Part shown: positions 1 to 10,030 of the stretch, piece by piece
How the letters are laid out: the number at the start of each line of letters is the position of its first letter
How positions within the stretch are numbered: the first letter of the stretch is position 1
Source: Rana temporaria
Lineage: Eukaryota > Chordata > Amphibia > Anura > Ranidae
Direction of reading: 5' to 3'
Assembly (NCBI RefSeq): GCF_905171775.1
Contig: NC_053490.1
Location: 30,512,932-30,576,931, forward strand
Length of the DNA: 64,000 nucleotides
Program-made: the position numbers and the translations under genes
The notes under the pieces: model-generated
Database searches by the model: none
Seen by the model: the letters and a program-made list of their open reading frames with translations, nothing else
Told to the model about the DNA's origin: nothing

Positions 1-240
1 TTTTGGACAATTTGATCACTCCAAGTTCAGAAATCCTCCAATAACACTATACTGTATAGGCAAAAGTTTGTGGACACTGCTCCACGTGTTATGTTCAATG
101 AAGGGTACTGCTAATGCTACATCATTCAAAGACTAGGTTCACATATGTGCGGCTCTCTCCGTGCCGCGTTTGTGTGAGCATGGCAGCCCATTCATTTGAA
201 TAGGTTACTGTGCCTGTGTTTGCTGCATTAAAAAAAATTC
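1..240. other. Intergenic or intronic repeat-like sequence, no gene
   Basis: No ORF, exon or RNA gene is visible here. The sequence is AT-rich and ends in an A-run plus attc (about 231-241). A similar attc follows the poly-A at 9122, so this may be the left target duplication of the L1 fragment that follows. Confidence 0.4.
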
Positions 241-808
241 GACAGGGTTTATCCCTCTACCTCTGACCGCTGCCAACAAGCCCGTGGCACTCTATTCCAT
301 ATATACTGGACCTGTCCTTTGATTGTCCCGTTCTGGACATTGATGCAGGTGCTCTTGTCCCACCTCTTTGAGACGCCCATACCCCTCTCCCCGAAACTTT
401 TCCTCCTCAACCGAAAATAGCCAAACCCTATAAAAAGCTACTTAGACATGTCCTTACAGCAGCGAGGTGCTTGATAGGCCTCCACTGGAAGAAACCATTG
501 CCCCCATCCCAGGAGGCGCTTTATGGCAGGGTCAAGGACGTAGAGCTCATGGAAAAAATAACGGCCAGGATCCGGGACAAACTAGATGACCACGACATTG
601 TCTGGGAGAGGTGGCACTCTCGGGAGGATCCACCGCGAGCCGACGGCACAGCCATTGAGGTACCGTGCTATTCTACCCTATCTAGTCTGCCTTCTTTTCT
701 CTCCCCCCTCTTTCCCTCAGATTCTCATTTATTTTTGGATGTTTTGAGTGTACAGTTTACTGTGATGCCAATGTTGTCCCGTTCTGTGCCACATGACTTG
801 ATACGACT
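241..808 (+). mobile_element. 5'-truncated L1-type LINE, left part (split by CR1)
   Basis: Around 250-410 the plus strand encodes a stretch with a histidine and cysteine spacing like the C-terminal zinc-knuckle region of L1/Tx1 ORF2 proteins (GTLFHIYWTCP). It is followed by a stop-interrupted tail and 3' UTR. The element breaks at 808 inside gatacgact and resumes at 8926. The second copy at 12211-12660 shows the uninterrupted order, which proves the split. Only the 3' end of the element is present, as is usual for incomplete target-primed reverse transcription. It is a non-coding fossil. Confidence 0.7.
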
Positions 809-1423
809 GTGGCAAACACAGAGGTGGCAGCCCTAGATGTTACTGCTACCCCTAACAGCCGGGAGAGCAACCCATCTAGTAGAGGTGGGGAGGGGAGTGC
901 AGGTAGGCCTAGACAGTTGGTGGTAATAGGGGATTCTATAATCAGAAGGACTGATAGAATAATTTGTCGCCAGGATCGCTTCAACCGAATGGTTTGCTGT
1001 CTCCCTGGTGCCAGGGTTCGGCATGTGGTGGACCGGGTGGATAAATTACTGGGAGGGGCTGGGCATGACCCAGCTGTCTTGGTCCACGTTGGAACCAATG
1101 ACAGTATACATGGAAGGTGGAGGCTCCTTAAGAATCAATTTAAAGAACTAGGCTGCAAGATGAAGGGAAGGACCTCCAAGGTGATATTCTCTGAAATATT
1201 GCCTGTGCCATGCGCAACACAGGAAAGGCAGGGGGAGATTAGAGAGCTGAATGCATGGCTAAAGACCTGGTGTAGGAAGGAGGGATTTGGGTTTCTAGAG
1301 CACTGGGCTGACTTTTCATTGGGGTGCAGCCTATATGCTAAAGACGGTTTGCACTTGAATGGAAGGGGGTCTGCTGTGCTGGGGGAGAGGTTTATGGGAA
1401 TGCTGGAGGAGTATTTAAACTAG
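809..1423 (+). pseudogene. CR1 ORF1, 5'-truncated, SGNH/GDSL-esterase domain
   Basis: The reading frame is open from the insertion edge to a stop at 1421-1423, about 204 residues. The first codon is GTG at the truncation point, so this is not a true start; the real N-terminus of ORF1 is missing. Blocks of the SGNH hydrolase fold are visible: GDS with the nucleophile serine (about residue 42), GTND (about residue 95), and DGLHLN with the catalytic Asp/His pair (about residue 185). CR1 ORF1 proteins are known to carry such an esterase domain. It is followed by the inter-ORF spacer and then the nested L1. No frameshift lies in the surviving part. A host GDSL esterase was considered and rejected because CR1 ORF2 and tail follow. 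Confidence 0.8.
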
Positions 1424-1445
1424 GATTGAGGGGGGAGGGTGAATT

Positions 1446-1459
1446 AGAATTACATCGAG
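1446..1459. repeat. Left target-site duplication of nested L1
   Basis: The 14-bp sequence agaattacatcgag recurs exactly at 5699-5712, directly after the poly-A tail of the nested L1. Joining the two flanks restores the CR1 inter-ORF spacer. Confidence 0.9.
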
Positions 1460-1507
1460 ATTCTATCTCACCAAGACAATCGGAAGAAGCTGTAACCAAC
1501 AACCAAG

Positions 1508-4500
1508 ATGCCGGTAATTAAATGCCTATCTTATAACGTAAAAGGCCTCAATAGTCCATCAAAGAGACATAAGGTACTAAAGGAACTAAAGAGGTATAGG
1601 TCAGATGTTGTCCTCCTGCAGGAAACCCATCTTACATTAGGATCAAACATAAAGCTATATTCCCCTGACTTCCCAATATGGTACTATGGTGACACCATTT
1701 CTAAAAGGGCCAGAGGGGTAGCAATTGGGATAGCTAAGGGGATTAGGTTTGTGTTAACGGACCGATTGACAGACCCAGAAGGGAGATTCCTCTTTTTAAG
1801 GGGAAAACTAGAGGAGGAGGAATATACTCTTGTAAACATATATGCACCGAATACCTCCCCGATGAAATACCTCCAGGGAATCCTGGGGAAATTAAAAGAT
1901 TTCAGGAGGGGAAAGATAATACTGGGAGGAGATTTAAATTTCTGTATGGACACAAAGGCCGACAAAACACACCAAACATTAGAGACTCAAGAAAGGCAAT
2001 TAAGAAAGGTAAAAGGTAGTCTACATAGAAGCCAATTAGTAGACACATGGAGGATCTTTAACCCAAGCAAACGAGATTATACATTTTATTCTCACGTACA
2101 TGGAAGTTACTCCCGGATCGATCACATTTTCATTGAGCATAGAATGTTAGATGCGGTGGTCGAGACAAAAATAGAGACCATGACGATTTCCGATCATGCT
2201 CCAATTAGTATATCCATAAATATCATAGGCAATCAAAGGACCTATCCAAATTGGAGACTAAATGAGAAACTACTAATAGAAGAGAAAAGTTTAATGAGGG
2301 TTAAAAAAGAATTAGAGGAATATTTTAAGATAAACAAGACAGATGAAATTTCGGCAGCAACATTATGGGATGCCCATAAGGCGGTGATTAGAGGGGTGTT
2401 AATCTCCGAAGGGGCAAGGAGGAAAAAAGAAATGAACAGTAAGAAGGAAAAATTAGTAGATGAGATCTTCAATTTGGAACTAACACATAAGAAAAATGGT
2501 AAACAACGAGATATTTATCTGGACTTAGTTAATAAGCGGAACGAACTTAAAGAACTCATTGATCGGGAAACAAGAAGGGAATTTAACTTGGTGGCAAGGG
2601 AGAGATATAGGTGGGGAAATAAAACAAGCAAACATCTGGCCCGGATGGTACAAAAAAAGAAATCAAGGAATTATATAGATAAAATTAAAAACGAAAAAGG
2701 AGAGGTCTTGCACACAACAAAAGATATTGCTGAAACATTTAGATTATATTATGAAAAATTATACTCAGTAGAACAAAAAAGTTGGCAAAAAGGGGAGAAG
2801 GAAAAAAAAATCTCAGCATTCTTAGAAGAAGCAAGGTTATCAAAAGTCAGTCAAATAGACGCAGAGGAGATGGACAGGCAAATAACGGAAAACGAAATTA
2901 GAGCAGCATTATCAAGCTCTGCCTCAGGTAAAAGTCCGGGGCCAGATGGCTTTACAGTAATGTATTACAAAAAATTTAAGGAGATACTTCTGCCAAGGCT
3001 ATGCCAGTATTATAATGGGCTTGGAAAGGAGTACGAACTAAGCAAAGAGGCATCGGAGGCAACTATCACCGTTATCCCTAAGGAAGGGAAGGACATCGGA
3101 AACTGTTCAGGATACCGGCCGATATCTCTGCTCAATACAGATTTAAAACTGTTTGCAAAGGTATTGGCCGGGAGAGTTAAACAGGAAATGGCGAGATTGG
3201 TGTACCCGGATCAGACGGGATTTGTCCAGGGAAGAGAGGGGAGAGACAATGGGGTTAGAACACTGTTAATCCTCCGGAAAATGAAGGCGGCGGGGTCCCC
3301 AGGTCTACTTCTGTCGATAGACGCAGAAAAAGCGTTCGACAGGGTAGACTGGGGACTCATGTTGCTCACTCTGAAGGAAATGGGGTTTGGACAGAGGATG
3401 ATGGAGTGGATTGGCACTCTCTACAGGTCCCCCACGGCCAAAATAAAAATAAATGGAAGTCTCTCTCAAACCTTCTTAATGAGAAACGGTACAAGGCAAG
3501 GGTGCCCTCTATCGCCATTACTGTTCGTGCTCGCACTGGAACCCCTGCTGGCTAGGATCAGAAACTCTCAAAAAATAAAAGGGGTTAAAATAGGAGAGGA
3601 AGAACATAAACTTGCAGCTTTTGCAGACGATGTCCTCTTCTATTTAATGGAACCCAAAACATCAATCCCAAACCTTCTAAACCTTTGTAGCGAATACGGA
3701 GAAATCTCAAACTTTAAATTAAACATCACAAAAACGGAGATTATGAGTATAAACATAAGCAAGATAGAAGAACAACTCCTTAAAATGAAGTACAAATTTG
3801 CTTGGGTTAAAGAACTCAAATACCTAGGAATACTGCTAGCAAAATCTACTAGGGAGATGTATACAATAAATTTTATCCCCTTATTAAATGAAATTAAGAC
3901 AGAAACAAAAAGGGTAGAAAACAGGGCAATATCATGGATAGGACGAATTAATTACTGCAAAATGGTCATTCTGCCAAAAATTTTATATAAGTTCCAGATG
4001 ATCCCCATTGCCCTCCCCAGGACATTGTTCTCGGCCCTTAGAAAATTAATAATGAATTATATATGGAGAAATAAGAAGCATAGGATAGCACTTCAGACCC
4101 TAAAACAACCAAAAAAAAAGGGTGGATTAGCGGTCCCCGATGTCAAAAGATACTATGAGGCGGTGATATTAACAAGAGTGGTGGAGTGGGCCAGGGCTAG
4201 CAAAGAAAAAAGGTGGGTTAGTGTAGAAAATAAATTGTCACAGGCAAGGTTAGATAAGATAATTTGGAACCCTCCACAATTTAGGATAATAGATAAAAAT
4301 GCACACGAGATAACTAAAAATGCACTTAAAGTTTGGGACACGGTCTATAAAAAAATCGTGAAAGAGTACAATTCACCCCTTATATCACTGAAGAATAATG
4401 ATTATTTTGCACCAGGTAAAACACAAGTGGGGGGAAATTGGATTAAAATGGACACTTTACAATTAAGGGACATAATGAAGGAAGGGCACATTTTAACACT

Positions 4501-5315
4501 ACAGGAGTTGAAATTAAAAAACTCTTTCCTGGAAATTAATGAATGGAGATATAGGCAACTAAACCATTTTACCCAAGACCTCCCACACCCACTGAGGTCG
4601 GGAGATCAGTTATTGGAATTGGAAAAAATATGCTCTACAAAAAATGCCAGAGGAACTATCTCGGGACTATATAAGATGTTACTGAAGATGGAAGAGCAGA
4701 ACATACCCCCATTCATTAAAAAATGGGAAGGGGAACTAGGGACACATCAGGATAGGACCACAATAGAGAAAATGCTGACCCTGACACACTCCTCCGCGGT
4801 GGATAGCCGCACGGCAGAGATGTGTTTTAAATGCATAGCTGGATGGTACATGACACCAGACAAATTAAAAAAGTTTAAAGAGGGACAGACTGGAGAGTGC
4901 TGGAGGGGATGCGGTTTACCAGGAAATATGGCGCACCTGTGGTGGGGATGCCCTAAGGTAAGGAGGTACTGGGAAAAAATATTGACCTGCGTCGAAGAGA
5001 TTACAAAGAAAAAGATAAAGATGGACCCTTGGGTTGTCCTGTTCCACGGGGGGGAAGAAGGCATTAAAAGTTATAAAAAAATCGCTAGTACCACACCTAT
5101 TGAATGCTGCCAAAAGATTAATTCCAAGGGGCTGGCAAGAGGTGGAATGCCCATCGATCTGGGAATGGATCGATGCGGTTGAAGAAACGTATAGGATGGA
5201 GGAACTTCAGGAGGACATGGAGGGTAATAACATATTACAAAATATGAAATGGGAAAATTGGAGAACTTTTAAGAAATCGTGGAGTTACGCGGAAAAATTA
5301 AGAGAAGACACTTAA
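1508..5315 (+). pseudogene. L1-type ORF2: AP endonuclease + reverse transcriptase, one frameshift
   Basis: The frame is open from ATG 1508 to a stop at 5180-5182 (1224 residues); the C-terminal end continues in another frame to 5315. The N-terminal apurinic endonuclease shows SYNVKGLNSP, LLQETHL, GGDLNF and the SDHAPI block. The reverse transcriptase shows SGKSPGPDGF, GYRPISLLN, IDAEKAFDRVDW, GTRQGCPLSPLLF and the catalytic FADDVLF (about residue 705). A cysteine/histidine knuckle (CWRGCG...HLWWGCP) lies near residue 1140. The two frames overlap around an A7 run at 5075-5081, the likely site of a one-base indel. As seen, it encodes a reverse transcriptase lacking its correct last ~75 residues. 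It could be live if the indel is an assembly or sequencing error. Confidence 0.9.
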
Positions 5316-5487
5316 GGCCATTATAGAAAAATCAGAGAGAAGTAGAGGTATAAGGAGATTGTTTTGGTGAGATAGGGGGGGGAGGGACGGGTAAGGGGAG
5401 GTGAAGTATTAAGGGAAAACTTTTGTATATGTCCAGCAAAAGAAGTCAAAAATGGACTCAAGAAAATAATATAATATATATATAATT
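5316..5487 (+). other. L1 3' UTR
   Basis: A short purine-rich stretch including a G-run near 5375 lies between the end of ORF2 and the first A-rich tract. No coding potential is seen. Confidence 0.6.
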
Positions 5488-5524
5488 AAAAAAAAAAAAA
5501 AAAAAAAAAAAATAAAAAAAAAAA

Positions 5525-5666
5525 CATAAAAGTGGAAAACAAAACAAAAACAACTAGCATAAAAAACAGAGACACTAATGATGCAAAACCGAAATAGAGA
5601 TGCAATGGGCTGGTACGCAGAACATGAGCATGTAAATGCACACTCTATGAGGTGGAGTCTGAAGTT

Positions 5667-5670
<4 letters not shown>
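5525..5670 (+). other. Candidate 3'-transduced segment between two poly-A tracts
   Basis: About 146 bp of non-L1-like sequence lies between an internal A-rich tract (5488-5524) and the terminal poly-A (5671-5699). The 14-bp target duplication follows only the second tract. This is the layout expected when transcription reads past the element's own poly-A and ends at a downstream signal at the source locus. An alternative is that the segment is part of this family's normal 3' UTR. Confidence 0.45.
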
Positions 5671-5698
<28 letters not shown>

Positions 5699-5701
<3 letters not shown>

Positions 5702-5712
5702 ATTACATCGAG
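5699..5712. repeat. Right target-site duplication of nested L1
   Basis: An exact match to 1446-1459 directly after the poly-A. CR1 sequence resumes at 5713. Confidence 0.9.
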
Positions 5713-5741
5713 CAGACAGGTCAGTTAGTGGTCAGACATTA

Positions 5742-8672
5742 ATGGAGAGTGGAATGGGGATAGATGGGGGGAGGGTTATGGCAGGTGACAAGAAAGTTCC
5801 CATGTTGCAAACAGCCATTGGAAATAATAGTGCCATTTGTACTACTATAAATTATATGAAAAACACCAGAGAAAAATGTAACAATACATTTAAGTGTTTG
5901 TTCACCAATGCCAGAAGTCTGCCAAGCAAAACAGGTGAGCTGGAAGCTCTGATGCATGAGGAGAGCTATGATGTAATCGGTATTGCTGAAACTTGGCTTC
6001 AATCCTCACATGACTGGGCTATTAATATTCCTGGCTATGCTCTCTTTCGGAAAGACAGGGTAAAAAGGAAAGGTGGAGGGGTCTGTCTCTATGTGAGAAG
6101 TGACCTCAAAGCAAGCGTGAAAGAGAACCTGGTTGATGGAGAGTGTGATGAGGCTGAAGCATTATGGGTGGAACTGCATACAGATGTGCGTAGTTCAAAA
6201 TTAATCATTGGAGTTTGTTATAAACCACCCAATGTTAATGAGGAGGTGGAGACTCAGCTCCTTGCACAGATGGAAAGGGCTGCAAGGTCTGGGACGGTGA
6301 TAATAATGGGGGATTTTAACTACCCAGAAATTGACTGGATTAATGGCACTTCTGGGACAGTTAAAGGACAAAAATTTAAAAACCTATTGCAGGACAATTT
6401 TATGGTGCAGTTTATTGAGGCCCCAACTAGGAATGATGCTCTGTTGGACCTGATAATCTCAAACCATGCAGAGCTTATTACTAATGTTCAGATAAAGGAA
6501 CACCTGGGTAGCAGTGATCATAACATGATTTCATTTAATGTTAACTATAAGCAAGAAATACATACAGGAAATATTAAAACACTACATTTTAAGAGAGCAA
6601 ATTTTCCAAGGATGAGGGCTGCTCTCCAGGACTTGGACTGGGAGGGACTATTGGCACATATGAACACAGAACAGAAATGGGAATTCTTCAAAAAGACTGT
6701 GTGGAACCTCACTGCAAAGTATGTTCCCATGGGCAAGAAGTTTAAAAGGCTAAAAATAAAACCTATGTGGCTCACGGTCAAAGTTAAAAAAGCTATAAAC
6801 AATAAGAAAGTAGCTTTTAAAAAATATAAAAATGAAGGAACACTAGTGTTGTTTAAATGTTACAAAGAATATAACAGGATATGCAAAAAGGAAATCAAGG
6901 ATGCAAAAATTCAAAACGAACGACAGATTGCAAAAGATAGTAGGACAAACCCCAAAAAATTCTTTAAATATATTAATAGTAAAAAGGTGAAGTCTGAGCA
7001 TGTAGGTCCCTTACAAAATAATCTAGAGTGGGTGACTGGGGACAAAGAGAAGGCAAATTTATTAAATGTTTTCTTCAGCTCTGTGTATACAATGGAGCAT
7101 GGGGGAGCTCATGTCCAAAATGGGGGTGGGAGTGACACAGCCCCAAATCCACAATGGCTCAAAAGTGATATGGTCCAGAAATATTTAGACAGAATAAAGG
7201 TGGATAAAGCACCTGGACCTGATGGCATCCACCCACGGATCCTAGGTGAGTTGAGCTCTGTCATTTCAAAGCCACTGTATCTAATATTTAGGGACTCATT
7301 AAAGACAGGAATAGTACCACTGGATTGGCGCAGGGCCAATGTGGTGCCCATATTTAAAAAGGGAACAAAGTCTTTACCAAGTAACTATAGACCTGTTAGT
7401 TTAACTTCTATAGTTGGGAAGATACTGGAACGTTTAATAAAAGACCACATGGATGAGTTCTTGCTGGAAAAAAACTATTTAAGCAGCAGACAACATGGAT
7501 TCATGAAAGACAGAAGTTGTCAGACAAACCTGATTTCCTTTTATGAAGAGGTAAGTAAAACCCTGGACAGAGGCGTGGCTGTGGACGTGATATATTTGGA
7601 TTTTGCAAAAGCGTTCGATACAGTTCCGCACACACAGCTCATGTGTAAGGTAAGGTCTACAGGATTGGATATATCAGTTTGTAAATGGATAGAAAACTGG
7701 CTGAAAGCCAGAATTCAGAGAGTCGTGGTTAATGATTCTTACTCTGAATGGTCCAATGTTATCAGTGGTGTACCCCAAGGTTCAGTGCTGGGACCCTTAC
7801 TTTTCAATATATTTATAAATGATATTGGGTCTGAGATCAAAAGTAACATTTCTGTCTTTGCAGATGACACCAAGCTATGCAGTGGAATAACGTCCTTACA
7901 GGATGTCTCCAATTTACAAGCCGACCTCAATGCTCTGTCTGATTGGGCGACTAAGTGGCAGATGAGGTTTAATGTAGATAAATGTAAAGTTATGCACTTG
8001 GGGGCTAAGAATATGCATGCATCATACATACTAGGGGGAGTACAACTGGGGGGGTCTGTAGTGGAGAAAGATCTGGGGGTTTTAGTTGATCATAAGCTCA
8101 ATAATGGCATGCAATGCCAAGCTGCGGTTTCCAAAGCGAGCAAAGTCCTTTCTTGTATTAAGAGAGGTATGGACTCCAGAGACAGAGATATAATTTTGCC
8201 CCTGTACAAATCATTAGTAAGACCTCATCTGGAATATGCAGTTCAGTTTTGGGCACCAGTTCTCAAAAAGGATATAGGAGAACTGGAGAAAGTGCAGAGA
8301 AGAGCAACCAAACTGATAAGAGGCATGGAGGAGCTCAGCTATGAGGAAAGATTAGAAGAACTAAATCTATTCACTCTTGAGAAGAGGAGAATTAGGGGGG
8401 ATATGATCAACATGTACAAATATATAAGAGGTCCATACAGTGAACTTGGTGTTGAGTTATTCACTTTACGGTCATCACTGAGGACAAGGGGGCACTCTTT
8501 ACGTCTAGAGGAAAAGAGATTTCACCTCCAAATACGGAAAGGTTTTTTCACAGTAAGAGCTGTGAAAATGTGGAACAGACTCCCTCCAGAGGTGGTTCTG
8601 GCCAGATCAGTAGATTGCTTTAAGAAAGGTCTGGATTCTTTCCTAAATGTACAGAATATAACTGAGTACTAA
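5742..8672 (+). CDS. CR1 ORF2: endonuclease/reverse transcriptase, open over 976 codons
   Basis: This protein nicks chromosomal DNA and copies the CR1 RNA at the nick. The endonuclease domain (about residues 50-280) shows FTNARSL, IGIAETWL, GVCYKPPN, MGDFNYPEIDW and GSSDHNMI. The reverse transcriptase (about 480-780) shows APGPDGIHP, NYRPVSLTS, YLDFAKAFDTVPH, GVPQGSVLGPLLFN and catalytic FADDTKL. The C-terminus carries the CR1-typical LNLFTLEKRRIRGD and WNRLPPEVV blocks. No stop or frameshift interrupts it. The ATG at 5742 is 29 bp after the L1 target duplication; an upstream start is not excluded. All domains expected of CR1 ORF2 are present, but the element is 5'-truncated and broken by the L1, so it should not be active as a whole. 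Confidence 0.93.
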   Translation: MESGMGIDGGRVMAGDKKVPMLQTAIGNNSAICTTINYMKNTREKCNNTFKCLFTNARSLPSKTGELEALMHEESYDVIGIAETWLQSSHDWAINIPGYALFRKDRVKRKGGGVCLYVRSDLKASVKENLVDGECDEAEALWVELHTDVRSSKLIIGVCYKPPNVNEEVETQLLAQMERAARSGTVIIMGDFNYPEIDWINGTSGTVKGQKFKNLLQDNFMVQFIEAPTRNDALLDLIISNHAELITNVQIKEHLGSSDHNMISFNVNYKQEIHTGNIKTLHFKRANFPRMRAALQDLDWEGLLAHMNTEQKWEFFKKTVWNLTAKYVPMGKKFKRLKIKPMWLTVKVKKAINNKKVAFKKYKNEGTLVLFKCYKEYNRICKKEIKDAKIQNERQIAKDSRTNPKKFFKYINSKKVKSEHVGPLQNNLEWVTGDKEKANLLNVFFSSVYTMEHGGAHVQNGGGSDTAPNPQWLKSDMVQKYLDRIKVDKAPGPDGIHPRILGELSSVISKPLYLIFRDSLKTGIVPLDWRRANVVPIFKKGTKSLPSNYRPVSLTSIVGKILERLIKDHMDEFLLEKNYLSSRQHGFMKDRSCQTNLISFYEEVSKTLDRGVAVDVIYLDFAKAFDTVPHTQLMCKVRSTGLDISVCKWIENWLKARIQRVVVNDSYSEWSNVISGVPQGSVLGPLLFNIFINDIGSEIKSNISVFADDTKLCSGITSLQDVSNLQADLNALSDWATKWQMRFNVDKCKVMHLGAKNMHASYILGGVQLGGSVVEKDLGVLVDHKLNNGMQCQAAVSKASKVLSCIKRGMDSRDRDIILPLYKSLVRPHLEYAVQFWAPVLKKDIGELEKVQRRATKLIRGMEELSYEERLEELNLFTLEKRRIRGDMINMYKYIRGPYSELGVELFTLRSSLRTRGHSLRLEEKRFHLQIRKGFFTVRAVKMWNRLPPEVVLARSVDCFKKGLDSFLNVQNITEY

Positions 8673-8925
8673 GATTTGTAGGTAAAGTTGATCCAGGGTA
8701 AATCCGATTGCCTCTCGGGGGATCAGGAAGGAATTTTTTCCCCTGCTGTAGCAAATTGGATCATGCTCCGCTGGGGTTTTTTGCCTTCCTCTGGATCAAC
8801 TGTGGGTATGAAGTTGGGTGTATAGGATTTTACTGTGTTTTTTTATTTTGTTTTTTGTGGTTGAACTGGATGGACTTGTGTCTTTTTTCAACCTGACTAA
8901 CTATGTAACTAACTATGTAACTATG
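8673..8925 (+). other. CR1 3' UTR with conserved hairpin and terminal repeats
   Basis: The tail has the CR1/L2-type sequence that includes gatcaggaaggaattttttc and a stem made by ggttgaa (8859-8865) and ttcaacc (8887-8893). It ends in taactatg-type short repeats (about 8898-8925). In this clade the 3' hairpin and repeats are thought to be the recognition site for the reverse transcriptase. Confidence 0.8.
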
Positions 8926-9122
8926 ACTCCACTTTTAGTGGAGGGCACGGCGCTGGAGACTGGGGGTGCATGTCCCTCCCCTCTCCTGCACTGGGCATAC
9001 TTTGGACAGGCACAAGTGCGTACCGATATTTGTGTACCTTTCTATATATTTCTACTGCCATTTTGTTTTTACTGAGCTTTCCAAAATAAAAATTGTTATT
9101 TGATAAAAAAAAAAAAAAAAAA
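8926..9122 (+). mobile_element. L1-type LINE, right part with poly-A (copy A)
   Basis: Continuation of the fragment that stops at 808. It carries an aataaa-like signal near 9086 and an A-run at 9104-9122. The same 3' UTR is present uninterrupted at 12471-12662. Confidence 0.8.
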
Positions 9123-9258
9123 ATTCAGCTTCAAACCCATCTCAATGTCACAGAAACCAAAAAACAGTATTACCAGGGCCACGATACATGCAAAGGTTAT
9201 GGCAGTCCTGTTAGGTAGGGTGAGTAAGTACTGGCAACTGTGGAAACAATGGGTGGAC

Positions 9259-9570
9259 CACTATCAGCTGACTTTGACGAAACATTGCAGTTGCCTTGAC
9301 TTACACCCGGCGCATGACTTAGAAGCTTCCCGCTAGTCCTCCTTGTTTACTCCTCCCCAGAGGGCCTTGTCATTGCTCTCCTACGACTTCTTTCCTAGCT
9401 TTTTCTCCTCCTCAGTGTACCACTATCAGCTGACGAAACATTGCAGTCCCCTCGACTTACACCTGGCACGTGTCTTAGACGCTTCCCGCTGGGCCTCCTC
9501 GTCTACTCCTCCCCCAGGGCATTGTCATTGCTCTCCTACGACTTCTTTCCTAGCCTTTTCTTCTCCTTAG
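9259..9570 (+). repeat. Imperfect direct repeat, two units of about 155 bp
   Basis: The block starting ccactatcagctga and ending in the tttctcctcc region occurs twice (about 9259-9415 and 9419-9570). The same pair is found at 12798-12955 and 12960-13110, so this internal duplication predates the larger tandem duplication. Confidence 0.7.
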
Positions 9571-9611
9571 TTCCACGACTTCTCCCCCCCCCCCCTTTCC
9601 AGGCTCTTTAG

Positions 9612-10005
9612 GGTCCTTTCACACGGAGCGGACCGTTTCTGTGTCTGCTCCGTGTGTCCGCAAAAGCTCAGCGGGGATCATCCGTCATCCCCGCTGAGCT
9701 GTCGGCGGATAGGGCGGTCCCCGCACACTGTGCAGAGACCGCCCTGTCTCTGCTCCGCTCTCCCCTATAGGGAATCGGATGCAGACGGACCGTCTGTCCG
9801 TCTGCATCCTATCCGTTCCGCCGGACGGAAGAAAAATTGGTTTTCTTCCGTTCGCAAAAGCGGATCCCGACGGACGCGGATGGTCGCGGACGTTAGCGGA
9901 TGCTCCATCTGCTAACGGACGCGATCCCATAGTGAACCATTACAAGTCCGTAAATGGACTTGTAATGGACGGACGAGCGGAGCGGATGTCTGAAAGGGGC
10001 CTTAA
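9612..10005. mobile_element. MITE of the cctttcacac class
   Basis: The ends are gggtcctttcacac and the near-inverse gtctgaaaggggcc. The interior is rich in ccgt/acgg short palindromes and has no real ORF. It is absent from copy B near 13150. In copy A the adjacent 25 bp (10006-10030) are inverted relative to copy B. Confidence 0.65.
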
Positions 10006-10030
10006 CCAAAGATTGGGGAAGCCTGTAGGT

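Larger units (their letters stand above)
1460..5698 (+). mobile_element. L1-superfamily LINE inserted in CR1 (ORF2 only)
   Basis: The insertion starts 48 bp before the ORF2 ATG and ends in a poly-A tract, with perfect 14-bp duplications on both sides. It lacks ORF1 and a 5' UTR, so it is 5'-truncated just upstream of ORF2. There are two A-rich tracts near the 3' end (5488-5524 and 5671-5699) separated by about 146 bp of different sequence, which suggests read-through past the element's own poly-A. The target agaattacatcgag is not a known fixed site, so insertion looks non-specific. Confidence 0.9.
809..8925 (+). mobile_element. CR1-clade LINE, 5'-truncated, split by an L1-type element
   Basis: The element holds the end of ORF1 (esterase), a full ORF2 (endonuclease plus reverse transcriptase) and a CR1/L2-type 3' tail with a hairpin and a short tandem terminal repeat built on taactatg. 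Its body is 809-1459 plus 5713-8925; 1460-5698 is a younger L1-type insertion. The empty site is preserved in copy B of the local duplication near 12470, which fixes the left edge at 808/809 and the right edge at about 8925. The target duplication is only 3-4 bp (act or gact), consistent with the short or absent duplications typical of CR1. Orientation is opposite to the nfrkb gene. Confidence 0.88.

Noticed and set aside
471..836. 121-codon ORF starting MIGLHWKKP
   Set aside because: It begins in the L1 ORF2 C-terminal remnant and runs into 3' UTR and CR1; a fossil only.
809..1423. Host GDSL esterase gene
   Set aside because: Its position before a CR1 ORF2 and its truncation at the insertion edge show it is CR1 ORF1.
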